A stretch of DNA of 64,000 nt from Kocuria tytonis (lineage in GTDB: Bacteria; Actinomycetota; Actinomycetes; Actinomycetales; Micrococcaceae), in contig NZ_PNJG02000001.1 of assembly GCF_003226895.2 (NCBI RefSeq), positions 1,054,001 to 1,118,000 of the forward strand. The letters are read 5' to 3'. The position numbers and the translations under genes are program-made. The notes beneath the pieces are model-generated. The model made no database searches. It was not told the DNA's origin and saw only the letters and a program-made list of their open reading frames with translations. Positions 48,045 to 57,029 of the stretch are shown in pieces (position 1 is the first letter of the stretch; every line of letters starts with the position of its first letter).

Positions 48045-48100
48045 TGCGGCGCCCACCGCTATATGAAGGCACGCATGCATAAGGGACAACGCAAAGTACT

Positions 48101-48129
48101 AGCTTAGGCGACCTGCGCCCGTTTGTCCA
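48101..48129 (-). promoter_or_regulatory. Promoter of rpoBC
   Basis: TGGACA, 17-nt spacer, TAAGCT. Predicted start near 48094, about 140 nt before rpoB. The best -35 match in the window. Confidence 0.7.
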
Positions 48130-48179
48130 CACCGGTGCTGGACGAAATCCCGTCCGGGCCGTAAGATGCCCGCCCCGGC

Positions 48180-48923
48180 TCAGGCGACCCCGTTGCTGCG
48201 CGCTTCCGAGGCCGCCAGTGCGGCGCCCCGCCGCCACGGATCGCCGTGTCCGGGCAGCACCACACCGGCCCCCGTGGCCGCCAGTGCGTCGAGGGACGCC
48301 ACCGCCATCTCGGCGTCGGCGGTGGCCGCCCCCGCCACGATCCGCGGGCCGGTGAGACCCGTGTAGGGATCGAGGGTGACGAGTGCGTCCCCGGAGAGCA
48401 CGGCGTCGGCCTCCGGGACGTGCAGCGCGCAGTGGCCGTACGTGTGTCCCGCGGTGAAGACCACGCGGGGGCGGCCCGGGACCGGGACGGTGTCCCCCAC
48501 CGTGAGGTCCCGTGAGACGCTCACGCCCCGCACTGCCGCGGCCCCACCCGCGAGCATGGACGCGAGCACGGGCACGGCCCGCGGGTGCCGCAGCGGGTAC
48601 AGGGCAGTGGGGCTCTCGTGCGCGTAGCTGTAGGGGTGGGCGGCCAGGTGCCGTTCGTCCCGGTGGGCGTACACCGGGACCCCCAGCCGGGAGACGAGTT
48701 TCGCGGCGATCCCCACGTGGTCGAAGTGCGCGTGCGTCAGCACGAGCGCCTTCAGGTCCTCCGGGGTGCGCCCGAGCTCACGGATGGCCCACCCGAGCTC
48801 GTTCCAGACCCGCGGCAGCCCGGCGTCCACGAGGGTCAGCCCCTCCGCGTCCTCCAGGAGGTAGCAGTTGACGTTGTGGTTCTGGATCATGTGGATCCCG
48901 GGGGCCACGTTGCGCAGGAACAC
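48180..48923 (-). CDS. Metallo-beta-lactamase-fold hydrolase
   Basis: 247 residues with the binuclear zinc motif THAHFDHVG near residue 63, then [10 protein letters not shown] near 155, SGDALV near 175, and a final His in LPGHGDPW near 230. These are the ligands of the glyoxalase II-like branch, so hydrolysis of a small ester, thioester or phosphodiester is expected; the substrate cannot be told. GTG start with AAGGAG upstream. It lies between gcvT and rpoB without an obvious functional link to either. Not an antibiotic-resistance enzyme on this evidence. Confidence 0.88.
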   Translation of the reverse strand: MFLRNVAPGIHMIQNHNVNCYLLEDAEGLTLVDAGLPRVWNELGWAIRELGRTPEDLKALVLTHAHFDHVGIAAKLVSRLGVPVYAHRDERHLAAHPYSYAHESPTALYPLRHPRAVPVLASMLAGGAAAVRGVSVSRDLTVGDTVPVPGRPRVVFTAGHTYGHCALHVPEADAVLSGDALVTLDPYTGLTGPRIVAGAATADAEMAVASLDALAATGAGVVLPGHGDPWRRGAALAASEARSNGVA

Positions 48924-49007
48924 GGTGTTCTCCTTCTCCGTCCCGCCCCGGTCTCCCGAGGGGGGCCTTCTCGAGGGCCCGCACTGGGGTCGGGTGGAAC
49001 ACGACGA

Positions 49008-49045
49008 AGCGGGCCTGCCAGGAGGTTACTCCCGGCAGACCCGCT
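49008..49045 (-). terminator. Terminator after gcvT
   Basis: AGCGGG/CCCGCT, CTGCC/GGCAG and GGAG/CTCC separated by single mismatches, GTTA loop; 15 bp. It begins 37 nt past the gcvT stop. Confidence 0.75.
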
Positions 49046-49081
49046 CACGGCACCACCCCTGGGGGTCGTGCGGACGGGGCG

Positions 49082-50227
49082 TCAGCCCCGCTTGTAGAAG
49101 GGCATCCCGGTCTGGACGACCTCGACGCCGCGTCCCCGCGCGTCCTGGATGCTCACGTTCCCGGCGGCGATCTCCTCGAGCGCGTCGGTGGCGACGAGCG
49201 CCATGGCCACGGGTTTGCCGAGGGTCGGCGAGGGCAGTCCGCTGGTGACCTCCCCCACCGGGCGATCACCCGCGAGCACGGTGTACCCCGCGCGAACGGG
49301 CTTGCGCCCCACGCCCTCCAGACCGATCAGGGTGCGCGCGGGCGCCTCCTGCAGCATGGCCGCGAGCGCGTCGTGGCCCACGGTGCGGGTGCCCGCCTCG
49401 TCCTTCTTGCGCAGGGCGATCTCCACGAGCTTGCCCAGCCCGGCCTCCACCGGGGTGATCCCGGTGGACAGCTCGTGGCCGTACAGCGGCATCCCCGCCT
49501 CGAGCCGGAGGGAGTCGCGGGCCGCCAGACCCGCTGCGGTCACCGGTGCCTCCGGGGTGCCGAGCTCTCCCGCCGTGGCGAGCAGTGCGTCCCACAGGGT
49601 CCGCGCCGCCTCGTTGGCGCAGTACAGCTCGAAACCGTCCTCGCCCGTATACCCGGTGCGGGCGACGAGCACGTCCACCCCGCCGCAGCGGGCGGTGGTG
49701 CACGCGTAGTACTTCAGCGCGGACACGTCCGCGGCGGGCGCCAGACCCGTGGCCTCGAGCACCTCGAGCGCGCGGGGTCCCTGCACCGCGACCAGTGATG
49801 TCTCGGGGCCGCGGTCCGTGACCCGGACGTCGAAGCCCTGGGCACGGTCCTGCAGCGCCGCGACCACCGTCTCCTGGTTGCCGGCGTTCGGCACCACGAG
49901 GTAGCGGTCCTCCGCCAGGCGGTAGGTGATGAGGTCGTCCAGCACCCGGGCATGCTCGTCCACGATCACCGAGTACTTGGCCCGGCCCACGCCGATGGTG
50001 GACAGCACGCCCACGAGGGCGTGGTCCAGGAACGCGCCCGCCTGGGGCCCGGTCACCTCGACCTCGCCCATGTGGGAGAGGTCGAAGATCCCCGCGCCGC
50101 GCCGCACCGCGTGGTGCTCGGCGGTGTCGCTCTCGTAGCGCACCGGCATGGACCACCCGCCGAAGTCCGTGAACCGGGCTCCCAGCTCCTGGTGGGCTCC
50201 GTGCAGTGCCGTCTGACGCTCGCTCAT
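49082..50227 (-). CDS. gcvT: Aminomethyltransferase (glycine cleavage T protein)
   Basis: Transfers the aminomethyl carbon from H protein to tetrahydrofolate, releasing ammonia. 381 residues. FTDFGGWSMPVRY and FDLSHMGEVEVTGP at the N-terminus; ARTGYTGEDGFELYC and DSLRLEAGMPLYGHEL further on hold folate contacts. The ATG overlaps the gcvP stop by one base (TGATG), which sets the start. gcvH and lpd are not in the window. Confidence 0.96.
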   Translation of the reverse strand: MSERQTALHGAHQELGARFTDFGGWSMPVRYESDTAEHHAVRRGAGIFDLSHMGEVEVTGPQAGAFLDHALVGVLSTIGVGRAKYSVIVDEHARVLDDLITYRLAEDRYLVVPNAGNQETVVAALQDRAQGFDVRVTDRGPETSLVAVQGPRALEVLEATGLAPAADVSALKYYACTTARCGGVDVLVARTGYTGEDGFELYCANEAARTLWDALLATAGELGTPEAPVTAAGLAARDSLRLEAGMPLYGHELSTGITPVEAGLGKLVEIALRKKDEAGTRTVGHDALAAMLQEAPARTLIGLEGVGRKPVRAGYTVLAGDRPVGEVTSGLPSPTLGKPVAMALVATDALEEIAAGNVSIQDARGRGVEVVQTGMPFYKRG

Positions 50228-53121
50228 CACTTCTCCTGTCCCGCTGCTGCGGTGTACGCGGCGTCGAACGCCTCGATGGGTGGGCACTCGCACACCAAGT
50301 TGCGGTCACCCGCTGCGTTGTCCACGCGGCCGACCGGGGGCCAGTACTTGCTCCGGCGCAGCGTGGGAACGGGGTACCCGGCCTGGGCGCGGGAGTAGGA
50401 ACGGTCCCACTCGTCCGCGGTGAGCACCTGGGCGGTGTGCGGCGCGTGGCGGATCACGGAGTCCTCCAGCGCCACCGTGCCGTCCGCGATCTCCTGCATC
50501 TCGGCGTGGATCGTGCGCATGGCCTCGATGAAGCGGTCCAGCTCCGCCAGGCCCTCGGACTCGGTGGGCTCCACCATGAGGGTGCCCGCCACGGGGAAGG
50601 CCAGCGTGGGGGCGTGGAAACCGAAGTCCACGAGCCGCTTGCAGACGTCCTCCGCGGTGACCCCCGAGGCCTTGGTCATGGGACGCAGGTCCAGGATGCA
50701 CTCGTGCGCCACCAGACCCCCGGCACCCGTGTAGAGCGTGGGGAACACGTCCGCGAGCCGGTGGGAGATGTAGTTGGCGCCCAGCACGGCGGTGCGCGAG
50801 GACTCCGTGAGCCCCTCGGCGCCGGTCATGGCGATGTACATCCACGTGATGGGCAACACGCCCGCGGAGCCGTGCGGCGCCTCGGCCACGGGGAAGCCCG
50901 CGCCGCTCTCGGAGAGGTCTGCGGTGGCGGGGTTGCCCGGCAGGTACGGCGCGAGGTGCTCGGCCACGGCCACGGGACCCACACCGGGTCCGCCGCCGCC
51001 GTGGGGGATGCAGAACGTCTTGTGCAGGTTCAGGTGGGAGACGTCCCCTCCGAAGCGACCCGGGCGGGCCAGACCCATCAGGGCGTTCAGGTTGGCGCCG
51101 TCCACGTAGACCTGGCCGCCGGCGTCGTGCACCGCGGCGCAGACCTGCGTGATGTCGGTGTCGTACACGCCGTGCGTGGAGGGGTAGGTGACCATGATGC
51201 CCGCGAGCTCGTCGCCCACGGACTCGATCTTGGCCGCGAGGTCGTCCTGGTCGATGGTGCCGTCGTCGGCGGTGGCCACCACCACGACCTTGAGGTCCGC
51301 GAGCACCGCGGAGGCCGCGTTGGTGCCGTGGGCGGAGGACGGGATCAGGATGGTCTTGCGCTGGTCCTCGCCGCGGTCCACCTGGTAGCGCCGGATGGCC
51401 AGCAGACCCGCCAGCTCGCCCTGGGAGCCCGCGTTGGGCTGCACCGACACGGCCGCGTACCCGGTGATCTCCGCGAGCCAGTCCTGCAGCTGCTCGATCA
51501 GCTCGGTCCACCCGCGGGTCTGGTCCTCGGGGGCCAGGGGGTGGATGCTCGCGAACTCGGGCCACGAGATGGGCTCCATCTCCGCGGCGGCGTTGAGCTT
51601 CATGGTGCACGAGCCCAGCGGGATCATGGTGCGGTCCAGCGCGAGGTCCTTGTCCGAGAGCTCGCGCAGCCAGCGCATCAGCGACGTCTCGGAGCGGTGC
51701 GTGTGGAACACGGGGTGGGTCATGTACTCGTCCGTGCGCAGCCAGTCCGACGGCAGGTCGAACGCGGCGGCGTCGGAGCCGAAGTCGCCGCCGTCCGTGC
51801 CGCAGGCGTCGGCCACCGCGGTCAGCACGTCCGCGACGTCCCGGTCCGTGTGGGGCTCACCGAGGCTCACGCCCACGGTGTCCTGGTCCACGCGGCGCAG
51901 GTTGAGCCCGCGGTCCGCGGCCGCGGCGACCACCGCGTCCGCCTTGCCGGGGACCGTGAAGGTCACGGTGTCGAAGAACCGCTCGTGCGCCACCTCGATG
52001 CCCCGGGCGCGCAGCCCGGCGGCGAGGTCCGCGGCCATGCCGTGGAGGCGCTCGGCCAGTGCGCGCAGGGCCGTGGGGCCGTGGTGCACGGCGTACGCGG
52101 CGGCCACGATGGCCAGCAGCGCCTGCGCGGTGCAGATGTTGGACGTGGCCTTCTCGCGGCGGATGTGCTGCTCCCGGGTCTGCAGGGCCAGCCGGTACGC
52201 CGGCCCCCCGGAGGACTCCGTGGAGACGCCCACGATGCGCCCGGGCAGCGAGCGCTCCATGCCCCTGCGGGAGGACATGAACGCCGCGTGGGGACCACCG
52301 AAGAACAGGGGGACGCCGAAGCGCTGGGCCGAGCCCACGGCGATGTCCGCGCCCATCTCCCCCGGGCTGCGGAGCATGGTCAGCGCCAGCAGGTCCGTGC
52401 TCACGGTGACCAGCGCGCCGGCCTCGTGGGCGGCGTCGATGACGGCGGTGGGATCCGTGACGTCCCCGTCCGCACCGATCTGCGCCACGACGACGCCGTA
52501 GCAGTCGCTGTCGGCGACGGCCCGCGCGGCGGTCTCGGGGTCACCGAGGTCTGCGAGCACCAGCTCGATGCCGGCCGCCCGGGTGCGCCCCGTGAGCACG
52601 GCGAGGGTCTGCGGCAGGCTGCGGCTGTCCACGAGCACGCGCGCGCTCTTGGAGCGGCGGTTGGCGCGGCGCATCATCAGCACGGCCTCGGCCACGGCGG
52701 AGGACTCGTCCAGCAGCGAGGCGTTGGCCACGTCCAGGCCGGTGAGGTCGATCACCGCGTTCTGGAACGTGAGCAGCAGCTCCAGGCGGCCCTGCGAGAT
52801 CTCCGGCTGGTAGGGCGTGTAGGAGGTGTAGAACCCGGGATTCTCCAGGATGTTGCGGCGGATGGCCGCGGGGGTGACGGTGTCGTGGTACCCCTGGCCG
52901 ATCATCTGGCGCATCACGGTGTTGCGGGATGCGATGCGACGCAGCGCGGCCAGCGCCTCCGGCTCGTCGAGGGGTTCCGGCAGGTCGAGGGTGTCGCGCA
53001 GCCGGATGCTCTCCGGGACCGCGCGGTCGATCAGCTCGTCCAGGGTCTCCGCGCCCACGGCGCGGAGCATGGTGGCGAGGTCATCGGCATCAGGGCCGAT
53101 GTGGCGTGACAGGAAGGACAT
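50227..53121 (-). CDS. gcvP: Glycine dehydrogenase (decarboxylating), P protein
   Basis: PLP enzyme that decarboxylates glycine and loads the aminomethyl group onto lipoyl-H protein. 964 residues, the single-chain form. It begins MSFLSRHIGPDADDL; the PLP Lys is in NLHKTFCIPHGGGGPG in the C-terminal half; SCTMKLNAAAEM and GSQGELAGLLAIRRY precede it. AGGAG lies upstream of the ATG at 53121; the open frame upstream runs through the riboswitch. Expression should be turned on by glycine. Confidence 0.97.
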   Translation of the reverse strand: MSFLSRHIGPDADDLATMLRAVGAETLDELIDRAVPESIRLRDTLDLPEPLDEPEALAALRRIASRNTVMRQMIGQGYHDTVTPAAIRRNILENPGFYTSYTPYQPEISQGRLELLLTFQNAVIDLTGLDVANASLLDESSAVAEAVLMMRRANRRSKSARVLVDSRSLPQTLAVLTGRTRAAGIELVLADLGDPETAARAVADSDCYGVVVAQIGADGDVTDPTAVIDAAHEAGALVTVSTDLLALTMLRSPGEMGADIAVGSAQRFGVPLFFGGPHAAFMSSRRGMERSLPGRIVGVSTESSGGPAYRLALQTREQHIRREKATSNICTAQALLAIVAAAYAVHHGPTALRALAERLHGMAADLAAGLRARGIEVAHERFFDTVTFTVPGKADAVVAAAADRGLNLRRVDQDTVGVSLGEPHTDRDVADVLTAVADACGTDGGDFGSDAAAFDLPSDWLRTDEYMTHPVFHTHRSETSLMRWLRELSDKDLALDRTMIPLGSCTMKLNAAAEMEPISWPEFASIHPLAPEDQTRGWTELIEQLQDWLAEITGYAAVSVQPNAGSQGELAGLLAIRRYQVDRGEDQRKTILIPSSAHGTNAASAVLADLKVVVVATADDGTIDQDDLAAKIESVGDELAGIMVTYPSTHGVYDTDITQVCAAVHDAGGQVYVDGANLNALMGLARPGRFGGDVSHLNLHKTFCIPHGGGGPGVGPVAVAEHLAPYLPGNPATADLSESGAGFPVAEAPHGSAGVLPITWMYIAMTGAEGLTESSRTAVLGANYISHRLADVFPTLYTGAGGLVAHECILDLRPMTKASGVTAEDVCKRLVDFGFHAPTLAFPVAGTLMVEPTESEGLAELDRFIEAMRTIHAEMQEIADGTVALEDSVIRHAPHTAQVLTADEWDRSYSRAQAGYPVPTLRRSKYWPPVGRVDNAAGDRNLVCECPPIEAFDAAYTAAAGQEK

Positions 53122-53164
53122 GCGAGGGTCTCCTGGGCTGCTTGTGGGCGCGAGACGGCCCGGT

Positions 53165-53401
53165 GTGTCCTCCCCGCTCTGTTCCATGACCTGAGAGATT
53201 TCGCCGGGGATTGCAGCAGCTCGCACCCCCGACCTGCCCCGCCGGTGTCCGCCGCCCCGCGGGACGACGACCTCTTCAGAGTGGCCTGGTGCGGCGGTAC
53301 GGGTGCCTGAGAGATTCCCGGGGAGGGTTTGCTCCTTCGGCGATGGTGCGGCCCCGGCGCCTTTGCCGGCCCGTGACCCACCACGCTCTCCCGCCGCACG
53401 G
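53165..53401 (-). promoter_or_regulatory. Tandem glycine riboswitch upstream of gcvP
   Basis: Aptamer 1 (53289-53401) has the GGGAGAG, GCCGAAGGAGCAA and CTCTCAGGCA core elements; its outer helix is a perfect 9-bp GTGCGGCGG/CCGCCGCAC. Aptamer 2 (about 53165-53285) has CTCTGAAGAG, then ATCTCTCAGG and GGAACAGAG. Its central element reads GCGAGCTGCTGCAA instead of the usual GCCGAAGG-GCAA. In known cases glycine binding switches gcv genes on. The remaining parts of the 53122-53593 gap hold the gcvP ribosome-binding region and the rplL terminator; no gene is seen there. Confidence 0.9.
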
Positions 53402-53492
53402 TGACGGCCAGATGGTCACCCACAGTTTCGCACATCACACCGACGGCGTGAACGCTCCGCCCCGCGCGGAGCGTCCACCCGGGCGCGGACGG

Positions 53493-53530
53493 CGCAGGAC
53501 CCCCGCACCGTGCGGTGCGGGGGTCCTGCG
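53493..53530 (-). terminator. Terminator after rplL
   Basis: Perfect 18-bp stem (CGCAGGACCCCCGCACCG) with a 2-nt centre, 63 nt past the rplL stop. No U-tract. Confidence 0.85.
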
Positions 53531-53593
53531 GTGACGGTGTGCCGTGACGTCAGATGACGTCCGTGGCACGGGCGGCGCGCTGGGCGCCGGGAG

Positions 53594-53980
53594 TCACTTG
53601 ACGGTGACGGTGGCGCCGGCGCCCTCGAGCGCCTCCTTGGCCTTGTCAGCGGCTTCCTTGGTGGCGCCTTCCAGGACGGCCTTGGGGGCGCTGTCCACGA
53701 GGTCCTTGGCTTCCTTCAGACCCAGGGAGGTCAGGCCGCGAACTTCCTTGATGACCTGGATCTTCTTGTCGCCGGCAGCCTCGAGGACGACGTCGAACTC
53801 GGTCTTCTCCTCCTCGGCGGCACCGGCGTCGCCGGCGGCGGGAGCGGCACCGGCCACGGCCACGGGGGCGGCGGCGGTGACGTCGAAGGTCTCCTCGAAC
53901 GCCTTCACGAACTCGGACAGCTCGATGAGGGACAGTTCCTTGAAGGCCTCGATGAGTTCTTCGGTGGTCAGCTTAGCCAT
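53594..53980 (-). CDS. rplL: 50S ribosomal protein bL12
   Basis: Stalk protein that recruits translational GTPases. 128 residues. The N-terminal dimer domain ([21 protein letters not shown]), an Ala/Pro hinge (about 36-55), and the C-terminal factor-binding domain with [19 protein letters not shown] are intact. 131 nt after rplJ. Confidence 0.98.
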   Translation of the reverse strand: MAKLTTEELIEAFKELSLIELSEFVKAFEETFDVTAAAPVAVAGAAPAAGDAGAAEEEKTEFDVVLEAAGDKKIQVIKEVRGLTSLGLKEAKDLVDSAPKAVLEGATKEAADKAKEALEGAGATVTVK

Positions 53981-54111
53981 GGTGTTGGCTCCTTACTTGT
54001 ACGTGGTGCCGGCGCTGGTGGCCCCGGCGAGGTGTGCGTGGTGTGAAGAACACGGGTGCTTCCCGGACGCGATGGCCTCGGGACCCGGAACCTGACGGCC
54101 CCCGGAGGGGA

Positions 54112-54645
54112 TCAGGCGGCGTTCTCGCCCTGCTCGTCCAGCTTTGCGCGCAGCGCGTCCGCGGTGCGCACGGTCTTGGACAGTGGGGCCTGGAACAGCG
54201 CCGCAGCCTTGGACAGCGACGCCTTGGCGGCACCGGCGACCTTGGCCAGCAGAACCTCGCGGGACTCGAGGTCCGCGAGCTTCGTGATCTCGGTCTCGTC
54301 CATTGCGACACCGTCCAGGTAACCGCCCTTGACGATCAGCTGGGGGTTGTCCTTGGCGAAGTCACGCAGGGTCTTGGCGGTCGCGACGGCGTCACCGGAG
54401 ACAAACGCGATGGCCGAGGGGCCCTGGAGCTGGCCCTCGAACGCGTCGATCCCGGATTCGCGCGCTGCGATGGCAGTGAGCGTGTTCTTCACCACGGCGT
54501 ATTCGGCGTTCTCACCGAGCGTGCGGCGCAGCGTCTTCAGCTGAGCCACGGTGAGCCCGCGGTACTCCGTCAGGACGGCAGCGTGCGAGTTGGAGAACAA
54601 GTCCTTCAACTCTGCGACCGCGGCAGCCTTTTCAGGATTCGCCAT
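54112..54645 (-). CDS. rplJ: 50S ribosomal protein uL10
   Basis: Base of the ribosomal stalk; binds several bL12 dimers through its C-terminal helix. 177 residues. [17 protein letters not shown] fixes the ATG at 54645; [15 protein letters not shown] and the rRNA-binding [12 protein letters not shown] follow. In many bacteria the L10-L12 complex represses its own leader; here a 230-nt leader with a terminator-like hairpin precedes it. Confidence 0.97.
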   Translation of the reverse strand: MANPEKAAAVAELKDLFSNSHAAVLTEYRGLTVAQLKTLRRTLGENAEYAVVKNTLTAIAARESGIDAFEGQLQGPSAIAFVSGDAVATAKTLRDFAKDNPQLIVKGGYLDGVAMDETEITKLADLESREVLLAKVAGAAKASLSKAAALFQAPLSKTVRTADALRAKLDEQGENAA

Positions 54646-54874
54646 GGTGCTCCTTCCTTGCATGTCGATGCCGGCTCCGCATCCCCTGGAGGAGACACGA
54701 CAAAAGCCCCGCGCAGATGCCCGGGGCTCGACCGTGGTCCGAATGCTCCGCACACGACGGTGCGGGTTCGACGTAAGGATTCGTGCTGGTTCACCTGCGC
54801 TGGACGGTTCCCGTTGCCGAGAACCTCTTAGACCACGCACACCGAGGCGTGCATGATGACCGGCGGTCTTTGGT
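54646..54874 (-). promoter_or_regulatory. rplJ leader (candidate L10 leader)
   Basis: About 230 nt between the predicted transcript start and rplJ. It contains a terminator-like hairpin (54702-54728) and other paired segments. By position it is where the L10(L12) autoregulatory element lies in other bacteria; I did not match the binding motif in detail. Confidence 0.55.
54702..54728 (-). terminator. Attenuator-like hairpin upstream of rplJ
   Basis: AGCCCCG/CGGGGCT with a 10-nt loop, followed on the minus strand by TTTGTC (TTTT including the last stem base), about 57 nt before the rplJ ATG. Confidence 0.55.
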
Positions 54875-54880
54875 GACTCC

Positions 54881-54910
54881 ATCCTACCCCAGGAGAAAAT
54901 CGTCCGCCAA
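54881..54910 (-). promoter_or_regulatory. Promoter of rplJ-rplL
   Basis: TTGGCG, 18-nt spacer, TAGGAT, overlapping the region just before the fdhD stop. Confidence 0.55.
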
Positions 54911-54922
54911 ATCGAGGGCCGC

Positions 54923-55759
54923 TCACTCGCCCGTGATCCGGTCCGGGTGGGTGTACACGTTGCACCTGCCCCTGCGGTTGAAGCCCACCACGGTGACCCC
55001 CCGCTCCGCACCGTGGGCCACCGCCAGGGCCGAGGGCGCGCTGACCGCGGAGAGCACCGGGATCCCGGCCATGGCCGCCTTGCTCACGAGCTCGAACGAG
55101 GCCCGTGCCGAGACCTGCAGCACCGTCTCGTGCAGCGGCAGCAGCTCCCGCTGCACCGCCCACCCGATCACCTTGTCCACCGCGTTGTGCCGGCCCACGT
55201 CCTCGCGCACCACGAGCGGCTCGTCCTGGCCCACCGGGAACAGCGCGGCGGCATGCACCCCGCCGGTCGCGTCGAAGACCCGCTGGTGCCGCCGCAGCTC
55301 GTCGGGCAGGGCCACCAGTCGCGCCGCCGTGACCAGGGGCCTCGGGGGCGCCACCGGGTACGCGGAGGGCTTGGTGACGCTGTCCAGCGACGGCGTCCCG
55401 CACACCCCGCAGGACGAGGACGTGAAGACCTGCCGCTGGGCACCCCGCTGCGGACCGGGGGCGCCGGGGGCCAGCCCCACGTCCACCACGTTGTACGTGC
55501 GGTGCCCGTCCTGGTCCACGCCCGCGCGGTAGTCCATCGAGACCACGTGGGAGACCCGCGTGATCACGGCCTCGCTCAGCAGCAGCCCGGTCACCAGTTC
55601 GAAGTCGCTGCCCGGGGTGCGCATGGTCACGGTGAACTGCTCGCCGTCCAGCCGGATCTCCAGGGGCTCCTCCCCCGCGAGCCGGTCCGGGCCGGCGCCG
55701 GTCTCACCGTGCGCGTCGAACGTGCGCACGCGGCCGGGGACGATGATCCGCGCGGCCAT
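54923..55759 (-). CDS. fdhD: Formate dehydrogenase accessory sulfurtransferase FdhD
   Basis: Delivers sulfur from a cysteine desulfurase to the molybdenum cofactor of formate dehydrogenase. 278 residues. The sulfur-carrying pair Cys117/Cys120 lies in [24 protein letters not shown] near residue 185 and [16 protein letters not shown] near 220 are conserved. It starts 1 nt past the mogA-moaE stop, so it is co-transcribed with Mo-cofactor genes. No formate dehydrogenase structural gene is in the window. Confidence 0.95.
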   Translation of the reverse strand: MAARIIVPGRVRTFDAHGETGAGPDRLAGEEPLEIRLDGEQFTVTMRTPGSDFELVTGLLLSEAVITRVSHVVSMDYRAGVDQDGHRTYNVVDVGLAPGAPGPQRGAQRQVFTSSSCGVCGTPSLDSVTKPSAYPVAPPRPLVTAARLVALPDELRRHQRVFDATGGVHAAALFPVGQDEPLVVREDVGRHNAVDKVIGWAVQRELLPLHETVLQVSARASFELVSKAAMAGIPVLSAVSAPSALAVAHGAERGVTVVGFNRRGRCNVYTHPDRITGE

Positions 55760-55760
55760 C

Positions 55761-57029
55761 TCAGGCGTCCATCCCCACCCAGGTGTGCTCCCCGTCCCGG
55801 AAGTCCTGGCGCTTCCAGATGGGCACGCGCTCCTTGATCCGGTCCACCAGCTGCCCGCACGCCTCGAAGGCCTCGCGCCGGTGGGCGGCGGCCACCGCGA
55901 CCTCCAGGGCGCTCTCGCCCACGGCGAGCGCTCCGATGCGGTGGGCGGCCCACACCCGGATCCCGGGGTGCTCCCGCGCGATCCCGCGCACCACCTCCGT
56001 CATGACGTCGCCGGCACTGGGGTGCGCGGTGTACTCGAGTCCGCTCACGCCCTCCCGGCCGCCGTCGTGGTCGCGGATCACGCCGCTGAAACCCACCACG
56101 GCGCCGCAGCCCGGGTGCGAGACCCGCGCGTGGGCGAGCTCGCGGTCCAGGGGCTCGGTGCCGATCCCGGCATGCAGCACGGTGCCGGTCCCGTCCGCCC
56201 CGGGTGCCGCGGTTCCCGGGCGCGCCGCTGCGGCGTCCGTGCCGGGTGGGCACCCGTCCGGGGTGCGCCCGGGTGAGCGGGCGACGTCGTGCCGCCCGGA
56301 CCCGTGGACGTCACCGTTCCCGGCGAGGGTGCGTGCGGCGTCGTCCGCAGCGGCCGTGACGGCCGGGGAGACGGGCGCGGCCGTGCCGGAGGACGCCGCA
56401 GCGGGCGCGGAGCCGGCGGCCACGGGGACCACCTCGTCCTGCGAGCGCGTGACGGAACGGTCCTCCCCGTGGCCGTGGACGTCCTCGAGCTGGGCGCTGA
56501 TGTGGTCCAGCAGGGGGTCCAGCACGGCCATGCCGTCCTTGACGCCCCCGCGCGAACCCGGGAGGTTCACCAGGAAGGTCCGGTCGAGCTGACCCGCGAC
56601 CCCGCGGCTCATCACCGCGGTGGTGGTCTTCTCGAGGCCCTTGGCCCACAGCGCGTGCATGATCCCCGGGGACTCCCGCTGCACCACGCGGGCCGTGGCC
56701 TCCGGGGTGACGTCGTCCGAGTTCAGCCCCGTGCCGCCGGACGTGATCACGAAGCGCGGACCGGCGGCGGAGTCCGAGCGCGCCGTGAGCTCCCGCAGCA
56801 GCGCGAGGACCTCGGGCCCGTCCGGGACCACGTGGACGCCCACCCGCAGGCCGCGGCGTTCGAGCCACGTGCGCAGCAGCGGACCGCAGCGGTCCTCTGC
56901 GGTCCCCTCCGCCGCGGAGCTGGAGACGATGACCACCTCCGCGCGCCGCCCCACGAGGTGGTAGTCGCCGATCTCGTCCCGGTGCGGGGCACGCTCGGCC
57001 CCCACACGACGCTCTCGCTGCTCCGTCAC
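55761..57029 (-). CDS. MogA-MoaE fusion: molybdopterin adenylyltransferase plus molybdopterin synthase large subunit
   Basis: 422 residues in two domains. About 29-185 is MogA/MoaB-like ([53 protein letters not shown]), which adenylylates molybdopterin. An Ala/Gly/Pro-rich linker spans about 186-282. About 283-422 is MoaE ([48 protein letters not shown] with the two catalytic Lys residues), which with MoaD inserts sulfur into precursor Z. GTG start overlapping moaC by 4 nt (GTGA). The fusion joins steps on either side of the same intermediate, molybdopterin. Confidence 0.92.
   Translation of the reverse strand: MTEQRERRVGAERAPHRDEIGDYHLVGRRAEVVIVSSSAAEGTAEDRCGPLLRTWLERRGLRVGVHVVPDGPEVLALLRELTARSDSAAGPRFVITSGGTGLNSDDVTPEATARVVQRESPGIMHALWAKGLEKTTTAVMSRGVAGQLDRTFLVNLPGSRGGVKDGMAVLDPLLDHISAQLEDVHGHGEDRSVTRSQDEVVPVAAGSAPAAASSGTAAPVSPAVTAAADDAARTLAGNGDVHGSGRHDVARSPGRTPDGCPPGTDAAAARPGTAAPGADGTGTVLHAGIGTEPLDRELAHARVSHPGCGAVVGFSGVIRDHDGGREGVSGLEYTAHPSAGDVMTEVVRGIAREHPGIRVWAAHRIGALAVGESALEVAVAAAHRREAFEACGQLVDRIKERVPIWKRQDFRDGEHTWVGMDA

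Noticed and set aside
48180-48923. Beta-lactamase resistance gene
   Set aside because: The motif belongs to the general MBL-fold hydrolase superfamily; no secretion signal or class B beta-lactamase features are seen.
53122-53226. N-terminal extension of gcvP by 35 codons
   Set aside because: It overlaps the second glycine aptamer and lacks similarity to P-protein N-termini; AGGAG precedes the ATG at 53121.
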